DNA of 64,000 nt, taken from positions 40,599 through 104,598 of the forward strand of contig JAIXKR010000086.1 in assembly GCA_026932235.1 (NCBI GenBank), in the 5' to 3' direction. The notes beneath the pieces are model-generated. The model did not search any database and was not told the origin of the DNA. It saw only the letters and a list, made by a program, of their open reading frames with translations. The position numbers and the translations under genes are program-made. Position 1 is the first letter of the stretch. Each line of letters begins with the position of its first letter. Positions 38,341 through 47,434 of the stretch are shown one piece after another. The stretch comes from Burkholderiales bacterium. GTDB lineage: Bacteria; Pseudomonadota; Gammaproteobacteria; Burkholderiales; Burkholderiaceae_C.

Positions 38341-39087
38341 TCAAGCGCCCTTGCCCTGGCTCGCGACCGCGGCGGCGGCCTGGGCCGCAGCTTCGGCGTC
38401 GCCGAGGTAGTAGTGGCGCAGCGGCCGCAGTTCGTCGTCCAGTTCGTAGACGAGCGGGATGCCGTTGGGGATGTTGAGGCCGACGATCTCGGCGTCGCCG
38501 ATGCCGTCGAGGTACTTCACCAGCGCGCGCAGGCTGTTGCCGTGCGCGGCCACCAGCACGCGTTGTCCGCTGCGGATCGCCGGCGCGAGCTGCTCGTGCC
38601 AGCAGGGCAGCACGCGTGCGACCGTGTCCTTCAGGCACTCGGTGAGCGGGATCTGCGCGCGCGCCAAGCCGGCGTAGCGGCGTTCCCCGTGCTCGCAGCG
38701 CGCGTCGCCGGGCTCGAGCGCGGGCGGAGGCGTGTCGTAGCTGCGGCGCCAGAGAAGCACCTGCTCCTCGCCGTACTCGCGCGCGGTCTCGGCCTTGTTC
38801 AAGCCCTGCAGCGCGCCGTAGTGGCGCTCGTTGAGGCGCCAGTCGTTGACGACCGGAAGCCAGACGCGGTCCATCGCGTCCAGGCCGTGCCACAGCGTCC
38901 AGATCGCGCGCTTGAGCACCGAGGTGTAGGCGAGGTCGAACTCGAAACCCGCAGCGGCCAGCAGCCGGCCGGCTTCGCGGGCCTGCTGCACGCCGGTTTC
39001 CGTCAAGGGGACGTCGGTCCAGCCGGTGAACCGGTTCTCGAGGTTCCAGGTCGATTCGCCGTGGCGGATCAGGACAAGCTTGTGCAT
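38341..39087 (-). CDS. gpmA: 2,3-bisphosphoglycerate-dependent phosphoglycerate mutase
   Basis: GpmA interconverts 3- and 2-phosphoglycerate in glycolysis. The 248-residue product has the phosphohistidine motif [38 protein letters not shown] and the second histidine in [17 protein letters not shown]. Length is that of the family plus an alanine-rich tail. It is convergent with the PRPP-synthetase-like gene (15-base gap) and divergent from the rhodanese gene. A 7-bp inverted repeat (GGGCCGC at 38312-38318 with GCGGCCC at 38333-38339) spans the convergent gap but lacks T-runs. Confidence 0.96.
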   Translation of the reverse strand: MHKLVLIRHGESTWNLENRFTGWTDVPLTETGVQQAREAGRLLAAAGFEFDLAYTSVLKRAIWTLWHGLDAMDRVWLPVVNDWRLNERHYGALQGLNKAETAREYGEEQVLLWRRSYDTPPPALEPGDARCEHGERRYAGLARAQIPLTECLKDTVARVLPCWHEQLAPAIRSGQRVLVAAHGNSLRALVKYLDGIGDAEIVGLNIPNGIPLVYELDDELRPLRHYYLGDAEAAAQAAAAVASQGKGA

Positions 39088-39130
39088 GGGGTCGCGCGCC
39101 GCGCTCGGGGTTCTGCTGGATGCGCGATTC

Positions 39131-39136
39131 TATAAT
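39131..39136 (+). promoter_or_regulatory. -10 box upstream of rhodanese gene
   Basis: A perfect TATAAT lies in the gpmA-rhodanese divergent gap, 42 bases before the GTG start at 39179. No consensus -35 hexamer is found at 16-18 bases. It is likely the promoter for the rhodanese-grx-secB-gpsA line. Confidence 0.5.
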
Positions 39137-39178
39137 TCGCGGTTTCCCCGCCCTGCGGGCCCTGCGCCCATCCGCACC

Positions 39179-39595
39179 GTGAGCTTCATCCTCGAGAACT
39201 GGCCCCTGATCCTGCTCGCGCTGGTCTCCGGCGGCATGCTGGCCTGGCCGGCACTGGGCAAGGGTGGTGGCGCCCGCGTCACGCCGGCCGAGGCGGTGCA
39301 GCTCATCAACCGCGAGAAGGGCGTGCTGATCGACGTCAGCGAGCCCGCGGAATTCGCGGGCGGCCACGCCGCGGGGGCGCGCAACGTGCCGATGTCGGCA
39401 CTGCCCGGGGCCAAGGAATTGCCGAGCAACAAGGCGCTGCCGGTGATCCTGCTGTGCACATCCGGCGTGCGCGCCGGACGTGCCGCGGCGATGCTGCGCA
39501 AGGCTGGCCACGAGCGGGCCGTGGCGGTGGCCGGCGGCAATGGCGCCTGGCGTGACGCGAACCTGCCGATCGAGAAGTCGACGCGGCCGGCCTGA
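39179..39595 (+). CDS. membrane-anchored rhodanese-like protein
   Basis: The 138-residue product has an N-terminal membrane helix (WPLILLALVSGGMLAWPAL) and a single rhodanese domain: GVLIDVSEPAEFAGGHAAGA, ARNVPMSALPG and the active cysteine loop VILLCTSGVRAGRAAAML, so it should be able to carry persulfide sulfur. Its place just before glutaredoxin and secB is a common proteobacterial arrangement (YibN-GrxC-SecB in E. coli), which supports the call as YibN-like. GTG at 39179 is chosen because it begins the membrane helix at the usual distance. Confidence 0.9.
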   Translation: MSFILENWPLILLALVSGGMLAWPALGKGGGARVTPAEAVQLINREKGVLIDVSEPAEFAGGHAAGARNVPMSALPGAKELPSNKALPVILLCTSGVRAGRAAAMLRKAGHERAVAVAGGNGAWRDANLPIEKSTRPA

Positions 39596-39667
39596 GCGCC
39601 CGACGGCGCGCAAGGGCATGGCGTCGCCGTGAAAATGCGGCCACCCGAGCAGCGCGAGGATCCCGGC

Positions 39668-39931
39668 ATGAACGCCGTCCGCATGTACACGACCCAGGTC
39701 TGCCCCTACTGCCAGCGCGCCAAGGCGCTGCTGCGCCAGCGCGGCGTCGAGCAGATCGAGGAGATCCGCATCGACCTCGACGCGGCACAGCGCGACCACA
39801 TGATCCACCTCACCGGGCGGCGCACGGTACCGCAGATCTTCATCGGCGAGACGCATGTCGGCGGGTGTGACGACCTGATCGCGCTCGACCGTGCCGGCGG
39901 CCTGCTGCCGCTGCTGGGCGCGGCACCATAA
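39668..39931 (+). CDS. grxC: glutaredoxin 3
   Basis: The 87-residue glutaredoxin has the dithiol active site CPYCQRAK at about residue 14, the cis-proline TVPQIFIGE and the glutathione-binding GGCDDLIALDRAG. It reduces disulfides using glutathione. ATG at 39668 follows CGAGGA at good spacing; an upstream in-frame ATG at 39629 would add residues outside the fold. It is followed by a hairpin and then secB. Confidence 0.94.
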   Translation: MNAVRMYTTQVCPYCQRAKALLRQRGVEQIEEIRIDLDAAQRDHMIHLTGRRTVPQIFIGETHVGGCDDLIALDRAGGLLPLLGAAP

Positions 39932-39941
39932 TCGCGCGCTT

Positions 39942-39970
39942 GCCCGCCGCCTTTCCCTGGCGGGCTTCTT
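39942..39970 (+). terminator. probable attenuating terminator between grxC and secB
   Basis: GCCCGCC (39942-39948) and GGCGGGC (39959-39965) form a perfect 7-bp stem with a 10-base loop, followed by TTCTT. It lies in the 57-base gap between grxC and secB and may partly terminate or tune read-through into secB. Confidence 0.5.
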
Positions 39971-39988
39971 CATCCCGAGAGACGACCG

Positions 39989-40459
39989 ATGGCCGACGAA
40001 GCGAATCCCGTGTTCAACATCCAGCGCATGTACCTGAAGGACTTGTCGCTGGAGCAGCCCAACTCGCCGCAGATCCTGCTCGAGCAGCAGCAGCCGCAGG
40101 TCGACATCCAGCTTGCCGTCGGCGCAGGGCAGATCGCCGACGGCGTGTACGAGGTCACCGTCACCGCCACCGTGACGACCAAGGTCGCCGAGAAGACGCT
40201 CTTCCTCGTCGAGGCCAAGCAGGCCGGCATCTTCGAGATCCGCAACCTGCCCGAGGACCAGATGCAGGGCATCATCGGCATCGTCTGCCCGCAGATGATC
40301 TACCCCTACCTGCGCGCCATCGTCTCCGACGTCTGCACGCGCGCGGGCTTCCCGCCGATCCTGCTCAACGAAGTGAACTTCCAGGCGATGTTCCAGGCGC
40401 AGCAGGAGCAGGCGGCACAGCAGGGCAACGGCTCGCGCATCATCACGGGCCTGAACTGA
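39989..40459 (+). CDS. secB: protein-export chaperone SecB
   Basis: SecB is a cytoplasmic tetrameric chaperone that keeps precursors unfolded and hands them to SecA. The 156-residue product is standard: [20 protein letters not shown], the acidic SecA-contact region, and [20 protein letters not shown] followed by [16 protein letters not shown] at 39989 gives the family length (155 in E. coli). It is encoded with glutaredoxin and gpsA, as in gammaproteobacteria. Confidence 0.96.
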   Translation: MADEANPVFNIQRMYLKDLSLEQPNSPQILLEQQQPQVDIQLAVGAGQIADGVYEVTVTATVTTKVAEKTLFLVEAKQAGIFEIRNLPEDQMQGIIGIVCPQMIYPYLRAIVSDVCTRAGFPPILLNEVNFQAMFQAQQEQAAQQGNGSRIITGLN

Positions 40460-40527
40460 GGTTCTGAACGCGTGAGGCCGCGCGCGGTGTCCGTCTCCCC
40501 GCAGCGTTCCCTGCAGCGGCGAACGCG

Positions 40528-41529
40528 ATGAGAGTCGCGGTCCTCGGTGCCGGGGCCTGGGGCACGGCGATGGCCGTGGCCCTCGCGGCCCGCCACGACA
40601 CCCTGCTGTGGGCGCGTGACGCGGCGCAGGCCGCAGCGATGACGCAGGTGCGCTGCAACGCGCGCTACCTGCCCGAAGTCATGCTGCCGCCGGCCTTGCG
40701 CATCGACGCCGACCTGGCTGCCGCCTGCACGCATGCCGCGGGCGGGATGCTGCTGCTGGCAACGCCGATGTCGGGCCTGCGCGGGCTCTTGCAGGCGCTG
40801 CCCGGGCGGCAGCCGGCGCTATGGCTGTGCAAGGGATTCGAGGCCGGCAGCGGCCTGCTCGGGCACGAGATCGCGCGCGAATTGCGGCCGGAAGTCCCCT
40901 GTGGCGTGCTCTCGGGCCCGAGCTTCGCGCTCGAGGTCGCGCGCGCGCAGCCGACCGCACTGGTGGTGGCGAGCGCCGACGAGGCGCTGGCGGCGGCCGC
41001 AGCGCAGGCGCTGCACGGCGAGGCGCTGCGCGTCTATACCGTTGCCGATGTCGTCGGCGTCGAGGTCGGCGGCGCGCTGAAGAACGTGCTCGCGATCGCC
41101 ACCGGCATGCTCGACGGCCTGGCGGCGACGGGGGAGCCCGGAGCGCCCGGCCTGAACGCGCGCGCCGCGTTGATCACACGCGGCCTGGCCGAGATGACGC
41201 GCTTGGGCGTGGCGCTGGGAGCACGGGCCGAGACTTTCATGGGGCTCTCGGGTCTGGGCGACCTCGTGCTCACCGCCACCGGCGACCTCTCGCGCAACCG
41301 CAGGCTCGGCCTGCTGTTGGCGCAAGGCCTGGCGCCTTCCGCGGCGCTGGCGCGCCTCGGGCATGTCGCCGAAGGCGCGTACACGGCACGCACCGCGGCC
41401 GAGCGCGCGCAGCGCCTGGGCGTGGAGATGCCGATCACGCAGGCGGTCGTCGCCGTGCTCGAGGGCCGCCTGCAGCCGCGCGCGGCGATGGCGCTGCTGA
41501 TGTCGCGGCAGAGCCGGGCCGAGAGCTGA
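40528..41529 (+). CDS. gpsA: NAD(P)-dependent glycerol-3-phosphate dehydrogenase
   Basis: GpsA makes sn-glycerol-3-phosphate from DHAP for phospholipid synthesis. The 333-residue product has the NAD loop [32 protein letters not shown], the catalytic lysine in [15 protein letters not shown], and [19 protein letters not shown] with RNRRLG. Length fits the family (about 339). It follows secB, as in E. coli, and is convergent with trmL 7 bases later. Confidence 0.96.
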   Translation: MRVAVLGAGAWGTAMAVALAARHDTLLWARDAAQAAAMTQVRCNARYLPEVMLPPALRIDADLAAACTHAAGGMLLLATPMSGLRGLLQALPGRQPALWLCKGFEAGSGLLGHEIARELRPEVPCGVLSGPSFALEVARAQPTALVVASADEALAAAAAQALHGEALRVYTVADVVGVEVGGALKNVLAIATGMLDGLAATGEPGAPGLNARAALITRGLAEMTRLGVALGARAETFMGLSGLGDLVLTATGDLSRNRRLGLLLAQGLAPSAALARLGHVAEGAYTARTAAERAQRLGVEMPITQAVVAVLEGRLQPRAAMALLMSRQSRAES

Positions 41530-41535
41530 AGCCGT

Positions 41536-42006
41536 TCAGGTCGCGCCGTCGAAGCCGTTCTGGCGCCAGGCCTCGAACACCGCCACCGCGACTGCGTTGC
41601 TGAGGTTGAGGCTGCGTTGCCGCGGCCGCATCGGCAGGCGCACGCGGCGTGCCGAGGCGAAGCCCTGGCGCAGCGCCGCAGGCAGCCCGGCGCTCTCGCT
41701 GCCGAAGACCAGCCAGTCGCCGGCACGCCAGTCGATCTCGTGGTGCGCGCGCGTTCCCTGCGTGGTGAAGGCGAAGCAGCGTTCCGGGTCCGGTGCGGCG
41801 TCGGCCAGCCAGCGCTCCCAGTTCGCATGCCGATGCAGCGTTGCGTACTCGTGATAGTCGAGCCCCGCGCGGCGCAGCAGGCGGTCCTCCATCGCGAAGC
41901 CCAGCGGCTCGACGAGGTGCAGTTCGCAGCCGGTGTTGGCCGCCAGGCGGATGACGTTGCCGGTGTTGGGCGGAATCTCCGGCTGCACGAGCACGATGCG
42001 GAACAT
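41536..42006 (-). CDS. trmL: tRNA (cytidine/uridine-34 2'-O)-methyltransferase
   Basis: The 156-residue SPOUT methyltransferase has the small-family signature IVLVQPEIPPNTGNVIRLAA, VFGSESAGLPAAL and the knot region RSLNLSNAVAVAVFEAWRQ. TrmL methylates the wobble ribose of certain tRNALeu. The length is exactly that of TrmL (157). ATG at 42006 was chosen at the family start; the longer frame upstream is antisense-like within comF. It follows comF on the same strand with an 8-base gap. Confidence 0.93.
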   Translation of the reverse strand: MFRIVLVQPEIPPNTGNVIRLAANTGCELHLVEPLGFAMEDRLLRRAGLDYHEYATLHRHANWERWLADAAPDPERCFAFTTQGTRAHHEIDWRAGDWLVFGSESAGLPAALRQGFASARRVRLPMRPRQRSLNLSNAVAVAVFEAWRQNGFDGAT

Positions 42007-42014
42007 GCACGCGC

Positions 42015-42746
42015 CTACCGATCTTCGCGCGGCGCCGGAGTGCGCGCGACGATCCACAGATCGACGCGAGCGGCGCCGGCCTCGAGCAGGGCGCGCGCGG
42101 CTTCGCCTGCGCTGGCGCCGGTGGTCATGACGTCGTCGACGAGGGCCAGGTGCCGTCCCTCGACCTGTCGCCGCGCGTGCGCGGGCACGGTGAAGGCGCC
42201 CTTCAGGTTGCGCATGCGCTGCGCGCGCGCGGAGCGCGCCTGCGGCGGCGCGTCGAAACCGCGCTCGAGCATTCTTGCATGCGCCGCGCGCCCGGTCTGG
42301 CGGCCGAGTCGACGCGCGAGCTCCCAAGCCTGATCGTAGCCGCGCTCGGCCAGACGGCGCGGCGACAAGGGCAGGGCGGCGAAGGCTTGCGGCCGCGGCG
42401 CGCGATCGCGATCCGCGCTCGCCAGCATGGCGGCGGCGAGCAACGCCGCCAGTTCGGGCGCCTGCCCGTACTTGAAGCGCGCGATCAGGCCCTGCCAGGG
42501 ATAGCCGTAGTCCGCCACGCAGACGCAGTGCGCGAACGGCGGCGGTTCGCGTGCGCAATCCGTGCAGACTTGGAGGCCATCGACGAGCCGCAGCGCGCAG
42601 CGCCGGCAGCGATGCACGTGCGGCGCGAAGCGCGCGCTGCAGGCGGCACAGAGCCCGTCGCTCGACCAAGTGCCGCACACCTCGCAGCAGCCCGGCAGCC
42701 GCGCGCGCCGGCGGTTCGCAAGCCCCTCGTTCGCGGCTCCCTGCAT
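42015..42746 (-). CDS. comF: ComF family phosphoribosyltransferase-like protein
   Basis: The 243-residue product has the ComF layout: an N-terminal zinc-finger region with four cysteine pairs (CCEVCG, LCAAC, CRRC, CTDC), then a phosphoribosyltransferase domain with ALPLSPRRLAERGYDQAWEL and PRPP motif LALVDDVMTTGASAGEA. ComF is needed for DNA uptake in several naturally competent bacteria, and its relative GntX for gluconate use. Its occurrence here beside type IV pilus genes elsewhere in the window is compatible with competence but does not prove it. It is divergent from the methyltransferase gene, 21 bases away. Confidence 0.9.
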   Translation of the reverse strand: MQGAANEGLANRRRARLPGCCEVCGTWSSDGLCAACSARFAPHVHRCRRCALRLVDGLQVCTDCAREPPPFAHCVCVADYGYPWQGLIARFKYGQAPELAALLAAAMLASADRDRAPRPQAFAALPLSPRRLAERGYDQAWELARRLGRQTGRAAHARMLERGFDAPPQARSARAQRMRNLKGAFTVPAHARRQVEGRHLALVDDVMTTGASAGEAARALLEAGAARVDLWIVARTPAPREDR

Positions 42747-42754
42747 CGGCTCAA

Positions 42755-42760
42755 TATACT
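42755..42760 (+). promoter_or_regulatory. -10 box of the BioC-like gene, predicting a leaderless mRNA
   Basis: TATACT ends 7 bases before the ATG at 42768, placing the likely transcription start at or within 1 base of the start codon. No Shine-Dalgarno precedes the ATG. The whole comF/bioC-like divergent gap is only 21 bases. Confidence 0.45.
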
Positions 42761-42767
42761 TCTCCGC

Positions 42768-43640
42768 ATGCAGCCTGGACAGCGCGACGACCGGCAAGGC
42801 GCCGCGCTCGACCGCATCGCGCTGGCACGCACCGCCCGGCGGCTTTGCGCCGCGCCGGGCGTGCCCTGGTTGCATTCCGAGGCGGCGCGACGCATGGCCG
42901 AGCGCCTGCCTCTGATGCGGCGACGGCCCGAGCGGCTGCTCGACTGGAGCGGGCCGCTGGGCGGCAGCGCCGAGCTGCTCCGCGCCGCTTATCCGAAGGC
43001 CCGGCACGCGGTGGTGCGCGTCGAGGGCGCACCCACGGTGCGCGCGGCCGCTGCACCGCCGTGGCGTCGGCTCTGGCCGGCGAGCCGGCGCGACGCCGGA
43101 TCGGTCGCCGAGGCGGAGATCGAGCCCGGTGGCGCGCAGCTGCTGTGGTCCAACATGCTGCTGCAGGCCTGCGCCGACCCGCGCGCGCTGCTGGCGAAGT
43201 GGCAAGAGGCGCTGGCGGTGGAGGGCTTTCTGATGTTCGCCACGCTGGGGCCCGGTTCCCTGCCGGAACTGCGCTCGATCTACCGCGCGCAAGATTGGGG
43301 CGAGCCCATGCAGGCCTTCATCGACATGCATGACCTCGGCGACATGCTGGTCTTTGCCGGGTTCGCCGACCCGGTGATGGATCAGGAGATCGTCACGCTC
43401 ACCTGGCCCGACGTGCCGGCGCTGATGCGCGAATTGCGCGAGCACGGATCCAATCTTTCACCTCACCGCCATCAGGGTCTGCGCACGCCGCGCTGGCGCG
43501 AACGGCTGATGCGGGCGCTGGCGGAGACGGCGCGCGACGGGCGACCACGGCTGAGCTTCGAAATCGTCTACGGTCACGCGTTCAAGGCCGCGCCACGAGC
43601 GCCGGTGCAGATCAGCAAACGCAAGCCGGGCCCGTCGTGA
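42768..43640 (+). CDS. BioC-like SAM-dependent methyltransferase family protein
   Basis: The 290-residue product resembles betaproteobacterial proteins annotated as BioC/biotin-synthesis methyltransferases: GGAQLLWSNMLLQACADPRA, ALAVEGFLMFATLGPGSLPE and DMHDLGDMLVFAGFADPVMD match the BioC C-terminal half. The SAM-binding motif I is poor: RLLDWSGPLGGSAELL stands where an LDLGCGxG motif is expected. It may therefore not be an active malonyl-ACP methyltransferase. ATG at 42768 is inferred from the promoter box and the N-terminal arginine/alanine-rich segment. No other bio gene is nearby. Confidence 0.65.
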   Translation: MQPGQRDDRQGAALDRIALARTARRLCAAPGVPWLHSEAARRMAERLPLMRRRPERLLDWSGPLGGSAELLRAAYPKARHAVVRVEGAPTVRAAAAPPWRRLWPASRRDAGSVAEAEIEPGGAQLLWSNMLLQACADPRALLAKWQEALAVEGFLMFATLGPGSLPELRSIYRAQDWGEPMQAFIDMHDLGDMLVFAGFADPVMDQEIVTLTWPDVPALMRELREHGSNLSPHRHQGLRTPRWRERLMRALAETARDGRPRLSFEIVYGHAFKAAPRAPVQISKRKPGPS

Positions 43641-43950
43641 GGGCCTGCCACGCGTACGGGCGACATGCGCCCGGGGCCACAACGGCCATGGGGTTGCCAT
43701 TAGGCAAAACACTATCCCAGGCAAACGCCCAATCGGGGCATCTTGTAGCCGAGCTAGAATTTCGCCGTTTTGAGCCTGCGCAGATTCGAGGCGAATCGGC
43801 GGCCCGGGCGTCAAGCCCACACCTCCGCATCCGAAACCACTTGCCGTGAACCCCGCTGCCATCCCTCGCGCCTGGGGCCTGGAACCGCTGAACGCCCCGC
43901 CGCAGGGGGGCGAGTGTCGGGACCAGGGCGCCGTTTGCGGAGTTCCCGGC
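43641..43950 (+). promoter_or_regulatory. non-coding region upstream of the cytochrome oxidase locus
   Basis: These 310 bases lie between the BioC-like gene and the DUF2244 gene. The first half is relatively AT-rich and holds a possible -10 box TAGAAT at 43755-43760, likely the promoter of the cox genes, without a recognisable -35. The second half is open in the DUF2244 frame back to a GTG at 43846, but that part reads unlike the family. I see no RNA gene or repeat here. Confidence 0.4.
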
Positions 43951-44433
43951 ATGGCGCCCGCGCCGACCTGGCGCCTGCAGCGACGGTGCGCGCTCTCGCC
44001 GTCCCAATTCGCCGCCTGCCTGGGCTGCGTCGTGGCCTTGTCGATCGTGCTCGCGCTGTTCTTCTGGTCGCTGGGCGTCCCCTTGATCAGCGGATTCCTC
44101 GCCGTCCAGGTGCTGCTCGTCGCCGCCGCGTTCGCGCATCACGCCGTGCACGCGGCCGATGGCGAGACACTGAGCATCGACGGCGATCGACTGCATGTCG
44201 AGAACCGCGAGGGTCTGCGGCAGTGGCGCGAAGGTTTCGACCTGTCGTCGCTGCGCATCGTGCGCGCCGACGACGATCTCATCGAATTGCGCGCACCGGG
44301 TCGTTGCGTCAGGGTCGGGCGCCATGCGCAGGCCCCGCAGCGCCTGCGGGTACTCGCCGAGTTGCAGCATCTCGTGCCGGGCTGGTCGGTGCGCGGATGC
44401 GAGCGGGCACGAATCGAAGTGGAGCAGACGTGA
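43951..44433 (+). CDS. DUF2244 membrane protein
   Basis: The product (160 residues from ATG 43951) has the DUF2244 pattern: WRLQRRCALSPSQFAACLG, two adjacent membrane helices (about residues 23-65; VALSIVLALFFWSLGVPLIS) and a cytoplasmic C-terminal domain (DGDRLHVENREGLRQWRE, then CVRVGRHAQAPQRLRVLAEL). Its function is unknown; members often sit directly ahead of coxB, as here (2-base gap). ATG 43951 has GGAG at suitable spacing; GTG at 43846 would add 35 unusual residues. An oxidase-linked role is inferred from position. Confidence 0.8.
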   Translation: MAPAPTWRLQRRCALSPSQFAACLGCVVALSIVLALFFWSLGVPLISGFLAVQVLLVAAAFAHHAVHAADGETLSIDGDRLHVENREGLRQWREGFDLSSLRIVRADDDLIELRAPGRCVRVGRHAQAPQRLRVLAELQHLVPGWSVRGCERARIEVEQT

Positions 44434-44435
44434 CG

Positions 44436-45614
44436 ATGAAGACGAAGAGCAGCCTGCAGTCGCGCCTTGTCGCAGGCGCGGCGATGCTGGGTTCGGCCCT
44501 GTCCGCGCCCTGGGCGCTGGCCAAGGTCAACGACCTTCCGGGCGGCCCCGGGGTGAACCAGCTCAACCTGACGCCGGGCGCAACGGCGATGAGCCTGCAC
44601 CTCTACGACCTGCACAACTTCGTGATGTGGGTCTGCCTGGTGATCTTCGTCGGTGTCTTCGGGGTCATGTTCTATTCGATCCTCAAGCACCGCAAGTCGC
44701 TCGGCTACAAGGCCGCGAACTTCCACGAGAGCGTGACGATCGAGATCCTCTGGACGCTGGCGCCCTTCCTCATCGTCGTCGCCCTGGGCGCGCTGGCCAC
44801 GCGCGCCGTCGTGGCGCAGAAGGACACCTCCAACGCCGACATCACGATCAAGGCCACCGGTTACCAGTGGAAGTGGGGTTACGACTACCTCAACGGCGAG
44901 GGGCAGGGCATCCAGTTCCTCTCCACGCTCGATCCGGCGCACCGTGCGATGTCCGACGCCGGCGCGCCCGAAGGTGACGACTACCTGCTCAAGGTCGACA
45001 ACCCGCTGGTGGTCCCGGTCGACCGGAAGATCCGCATCGTCACCACCGCCAACGACGTCATCCACGCCTGGATGGTGCCGGCCTTCGGCGTCAAGCAGGA
45101 CGCCATTCCCGGCTTCGTGCGCGACACCTGGTTCCGCGCCGAGCGCACCGGCGACTTCTACGGCCAGTGCGCCGAGCTCTGCGGCAAGGAGCACGCCTAC
45201 ATGCCGATCCACGTGAAGGTCCTGAGCCAGGAGGACTACACCAGGTGGGTCGACGAGGAACTGAAGAAGATCGCCGCGGCCGCCGACGACCCGAGCAAGG
45301 TCTGGGAACTGGACGCCTTGATCGCCCGCGGCGAGAAGGTCTACGCCGCCAACTGCGCCGTCTGCCACCGCAACGACGGCAAGGGCGCGGCACCGATCAA
45401 GCCGCTGGACGGCTCGGCCATCGTGCGCGACGACGACCACAGCAAGCAGATGGCGATCGTGCTCAATGGCGCGGCAGGTGGCGCGATGCCCGCCTGGAAG
45501 CAGCTCAGCGACACCGAGCTCGCCGCGGTCATCACCTACACCAAGAATGCGTGGAGCAACAAGACCGGTCAGCTGGTGCAGCCAGCCGAACTGTCTGCGG
45601 CCCGCGGCAAGTGA
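44436..45614 (+). CDS. coxB: cytochrome c oxidase subunit II with C-terminal haem c domain
   Basis: The 392-residue subunit has a signal peptide (ending PWALA), two membrane helices, and the cupredoxin domain with the full CuA ligand set [15 protein letters not shown]. The aromatic path [10 protein letters not shown] precedes it. After the cupredoxin there is a class I cytochrome c domain with haem motif CAVCH at about residue 308 and a likely axial Met in AMPAWKQL. Such fused CoxB proteins occur in caa3-type and many Burkholderiales oxidases. It accepts electrons from cytochrome c and passes them to haem a in CtaD. ATG at 44436 follows the upstream stop by 2 bases. Confidence 0.96.
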   Translation: MKTKSSLQSRLVAGAAMLGSALSAPWALAKVNDLPGGPGVNQLNLTPGATAMSLHLYDLHNFVMWVCLVIFVGVFGVMFYSILKHRKSLGYKAANFHESVTIEILWTLAPFLIVVALGALATRAVVAQKDTSNADITIKATGYQWKWGYDYLNGEGQGIQFLSTLDPAHRAMSDAGAPEGDDYLLKVDNPLVVPVDRKIRIVTTANDVIHAWMVPAFGVKQDAIPGFVRDTWFRAERTGDFYGQCAELCGKEHAYMPIHVKVLSQEDYTRWVDEELKKIAAAADDPSKVWELDALIARGEKVYAANCAVCHRNDGKGAAPIKPLDGSAIVRDDDHSKQMAIVLNGAAGGAMPAWKQLSDTELAAVITYTKNAWSNKTGQLVQPAELSAARGK

Positions 45615-45639
45615 GATCCTCGTCCCGAAGGAACCCGAC

Positions 45640-47259
45640 ATGAGTGCTGTTCTCGACCACCCCGGCGGTCACGCACACGAGCACGATCACGCGCAGCCGC
45701 ATGGCTGGCGGCGCTGGCTCTTTGCCACCAACCACAAGGACATCGGCACGCTCTACCTGCTCTTCAGCTTCACCATGCTGATGGTGGGCGGCCTGCTGGC
45801 GCTGGGCATCCGCGCCGAGCTGTTCCAGCCCGGGCTGCAGTTCGTGAACCCCGAGCTGTTCAACCAGTTCACGACCATGCACGGCCTGATCATGGTCTTC
45901 GGCGCCATCATGCCGGCCTTCGTGGGCTTCGCGAACTGGATGATCCCGCTGCAGATCGGCGCTTCCGACATGGCCTTCGCGCGCATGAACAACCTCAGCT
46001 TCTGGTTGCTCATCCCCTCGGCCATCATGTTCGTGGGCTCCTTCTTCGTGCCCGGCGGCGCGACCGCCGCGGGCTGGACGCTCTACGCGCCGCTGACGCT
46101 GCAGATGGGCCCGGCGATGGACATGACCATCTTCGCCATGCACCTCTTCGGCGCCAGCTCGATCATGGGCGCGATCAACATCATCGTCACCGTGCTCAAC
46201 ATGCGCGCGCCGGGCATGACGCTGATGAAGATGCCGATGTTCTCGTGGACCTGGCTCATCACCGCCTACCTGCTCATCGCCGTCATCCCGGTGCTCGCCG
46301 GCGCGATCACCATGACGCTCACCGACCGCCACTTCGGCACCAGCTTCTTCAACCCGGCCGGCGGCGGCGACCCGGTGATGTACCAGCACATCTTCTGGTT
46401 CTTCGGCCACCCCGAGGTCTACATCATGATCCTGCCGGCCTTCGGCATGATCAGCCAGATCGTGCCGGCCTTCGCGCGCAAGAAGCTGTTCGGCTACACC
46501 TCGATGGTCTACGCCACCGCCTCGATCGCGATCCTCTCGATGATCGTCTGGGCGCACCACATGTTCACCACCGGCATGCCGGTGACGGGGCAGCTCTTCT
46601 TCATGTACGCGACCATGCTGATCGCCGTGCCCACCGGCGTGAAGGTCTTCAACTGGGTCGCCACGATGTGGCGCGGTTCGATGACCTTCGAGACGCCGAT
46701 GCTCTGGGCCGTGGGCTTCATCTTCGTGTTCGTGATCGGCGGCTTCACCGGCGTGATCCCGGCGATGGCGCCGATCGACATCCAGCTCCAGGACACCTAC
46801 TACATCGTCGCGCACTTCCACTACGTGCTCGTCGCCGGTTCGCTGTTCGCGATGTTCGCCTCGGTCTACTACTGGGGGCCGAAGTGGACCGGCGTGATGT
46901 ATTCGGAGGCGCGCGGCAAGTTCCACTTCTGGGGCAGCATCATCACCTTCAACATCACCTTCTTCCCCATGCACTTCCTGGGTCTTGCCGGCATGCCGCG
47001 CCGCTATGCCGACTACCCGATGCAGTTCGCCGACTTCAACGCCATCGTCTCGGTCGGCGCGCTGGGCTTCGGGCTGATGCAGGTCTATTTCTTCTTCTTC
47101 GTCGTGCTGCCGATGATGCGCGGCCAGGGCGAGCCGGCGCCGCAACGTCCCTGGGAAGGCGCGGAAGGCCTGGAGTGGGAGGTGCCTTCGCCCGCGCCCT
47201 GGCACACCTTCGAGAACCCGCCCAAGCTCGACGCCAGCGCCACGCGCGTCGTCGGGTGA
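45640..47259 (+). CDS. ctaD: cytochrome c oxidase subunit I
   Basis: The 539-residue subunit has about twelve membrane helices, the haem a ligand region ([20 protein letters not shown]), the D-channel asparagine cluster region ([18 protein letters not shown]), the CuB/tyrosine motif [30 protein letters not shown] with the paired His, and [15 protein letters not shown]. The glutamate of GHPEVY marks a type A1 oxidase. ATG at 45640 follows AAGGA. The N-terminus is histidine-rich ([17 protein letters not shown]), as is frequent in this order. Confidence 0.97.
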   Translation: MSAVLDHPGGHAHEHDHAQPHGWRRWLFATNHKDIGTLYLLFSFTMLMVGGLLALGIRAELFQPGLQFVNPELFNQFTTMHGLIMVFGAIMPAFVGFANWMIPLQIGASDMAFARMNNLSFWLLIPSAIMFVGSFFVPGGATAAGWTLYAPLTLQMGPAMDMTIFAMHLFGASSIMGAINIIVTVLNMRAPGMTLMKMPMFSWTWLITAYLLIAVIPVLAGAITMTLTDRHFGTSFFNPAGGGDPVMYQHIFWFFGHPEVYIMILPAFGMISQIVPAFARKKLFGYTSMVYATASIAILSMIVWAHHMFTTGMPVTGQLFFMYATMLIAVPTGVKVFNWVATMWRGSMTFETPMLWAVGFIFVFVIGGFTGVIPAMAPIDIQLQDTYYIVAHFHYVLVAGSLFAMFASVYYWGPKWTGVMYSEARGKFHFWGSIITFNITFFPMHFLGLAGMPRRYADYPMQFADFNAIVSVGALGFGLMQVYFFFFVVLPMMRGQGEPAPQRPWEGAEGLEWEVPSPAPWHTFENPPKLDASATRVVG

Positions 47260-47288
47260 CGGGCGGCGCGGTGCACAAAGGCCGATCG

Positions 47289-47408
47289 ATGGCGCCCGAT
47301 CCCGGTCAACGCAAGTCCAACCTGCGGCTGGCACTCGTGCTGGCCAGCGTGGCGCTGGCCTTCGCGCTCGGTTTCGTGGCCAAGATCTGGCTGCTGGGGC
47401 CGTACTGA
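47289..47408 (+). CDS. cytochrome oxidase small assembly protein (39 aa)
   Basis: This tiny gene encodes 39 residues: a short polar start, SNLRLALVLASVALAFALGF as a single membrane helix, and KIWLLGPY. A small membrane protein at this exact place between ctaD and ctaG is known in Burkholderiales and is annotated as an oxidase assembly protein. ATG at 47289 is preceded by AAAGG at 7-base spacing. Its detailed role is unknown. Confidence 0.8.
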   Translation: MAPDPGQRKSNLRLALVLASVALAFALGFVAKIWLLGPY

Positions 47409-47434
47409 AGCCGCGAGAGGAGGTCGAGCAAGCC

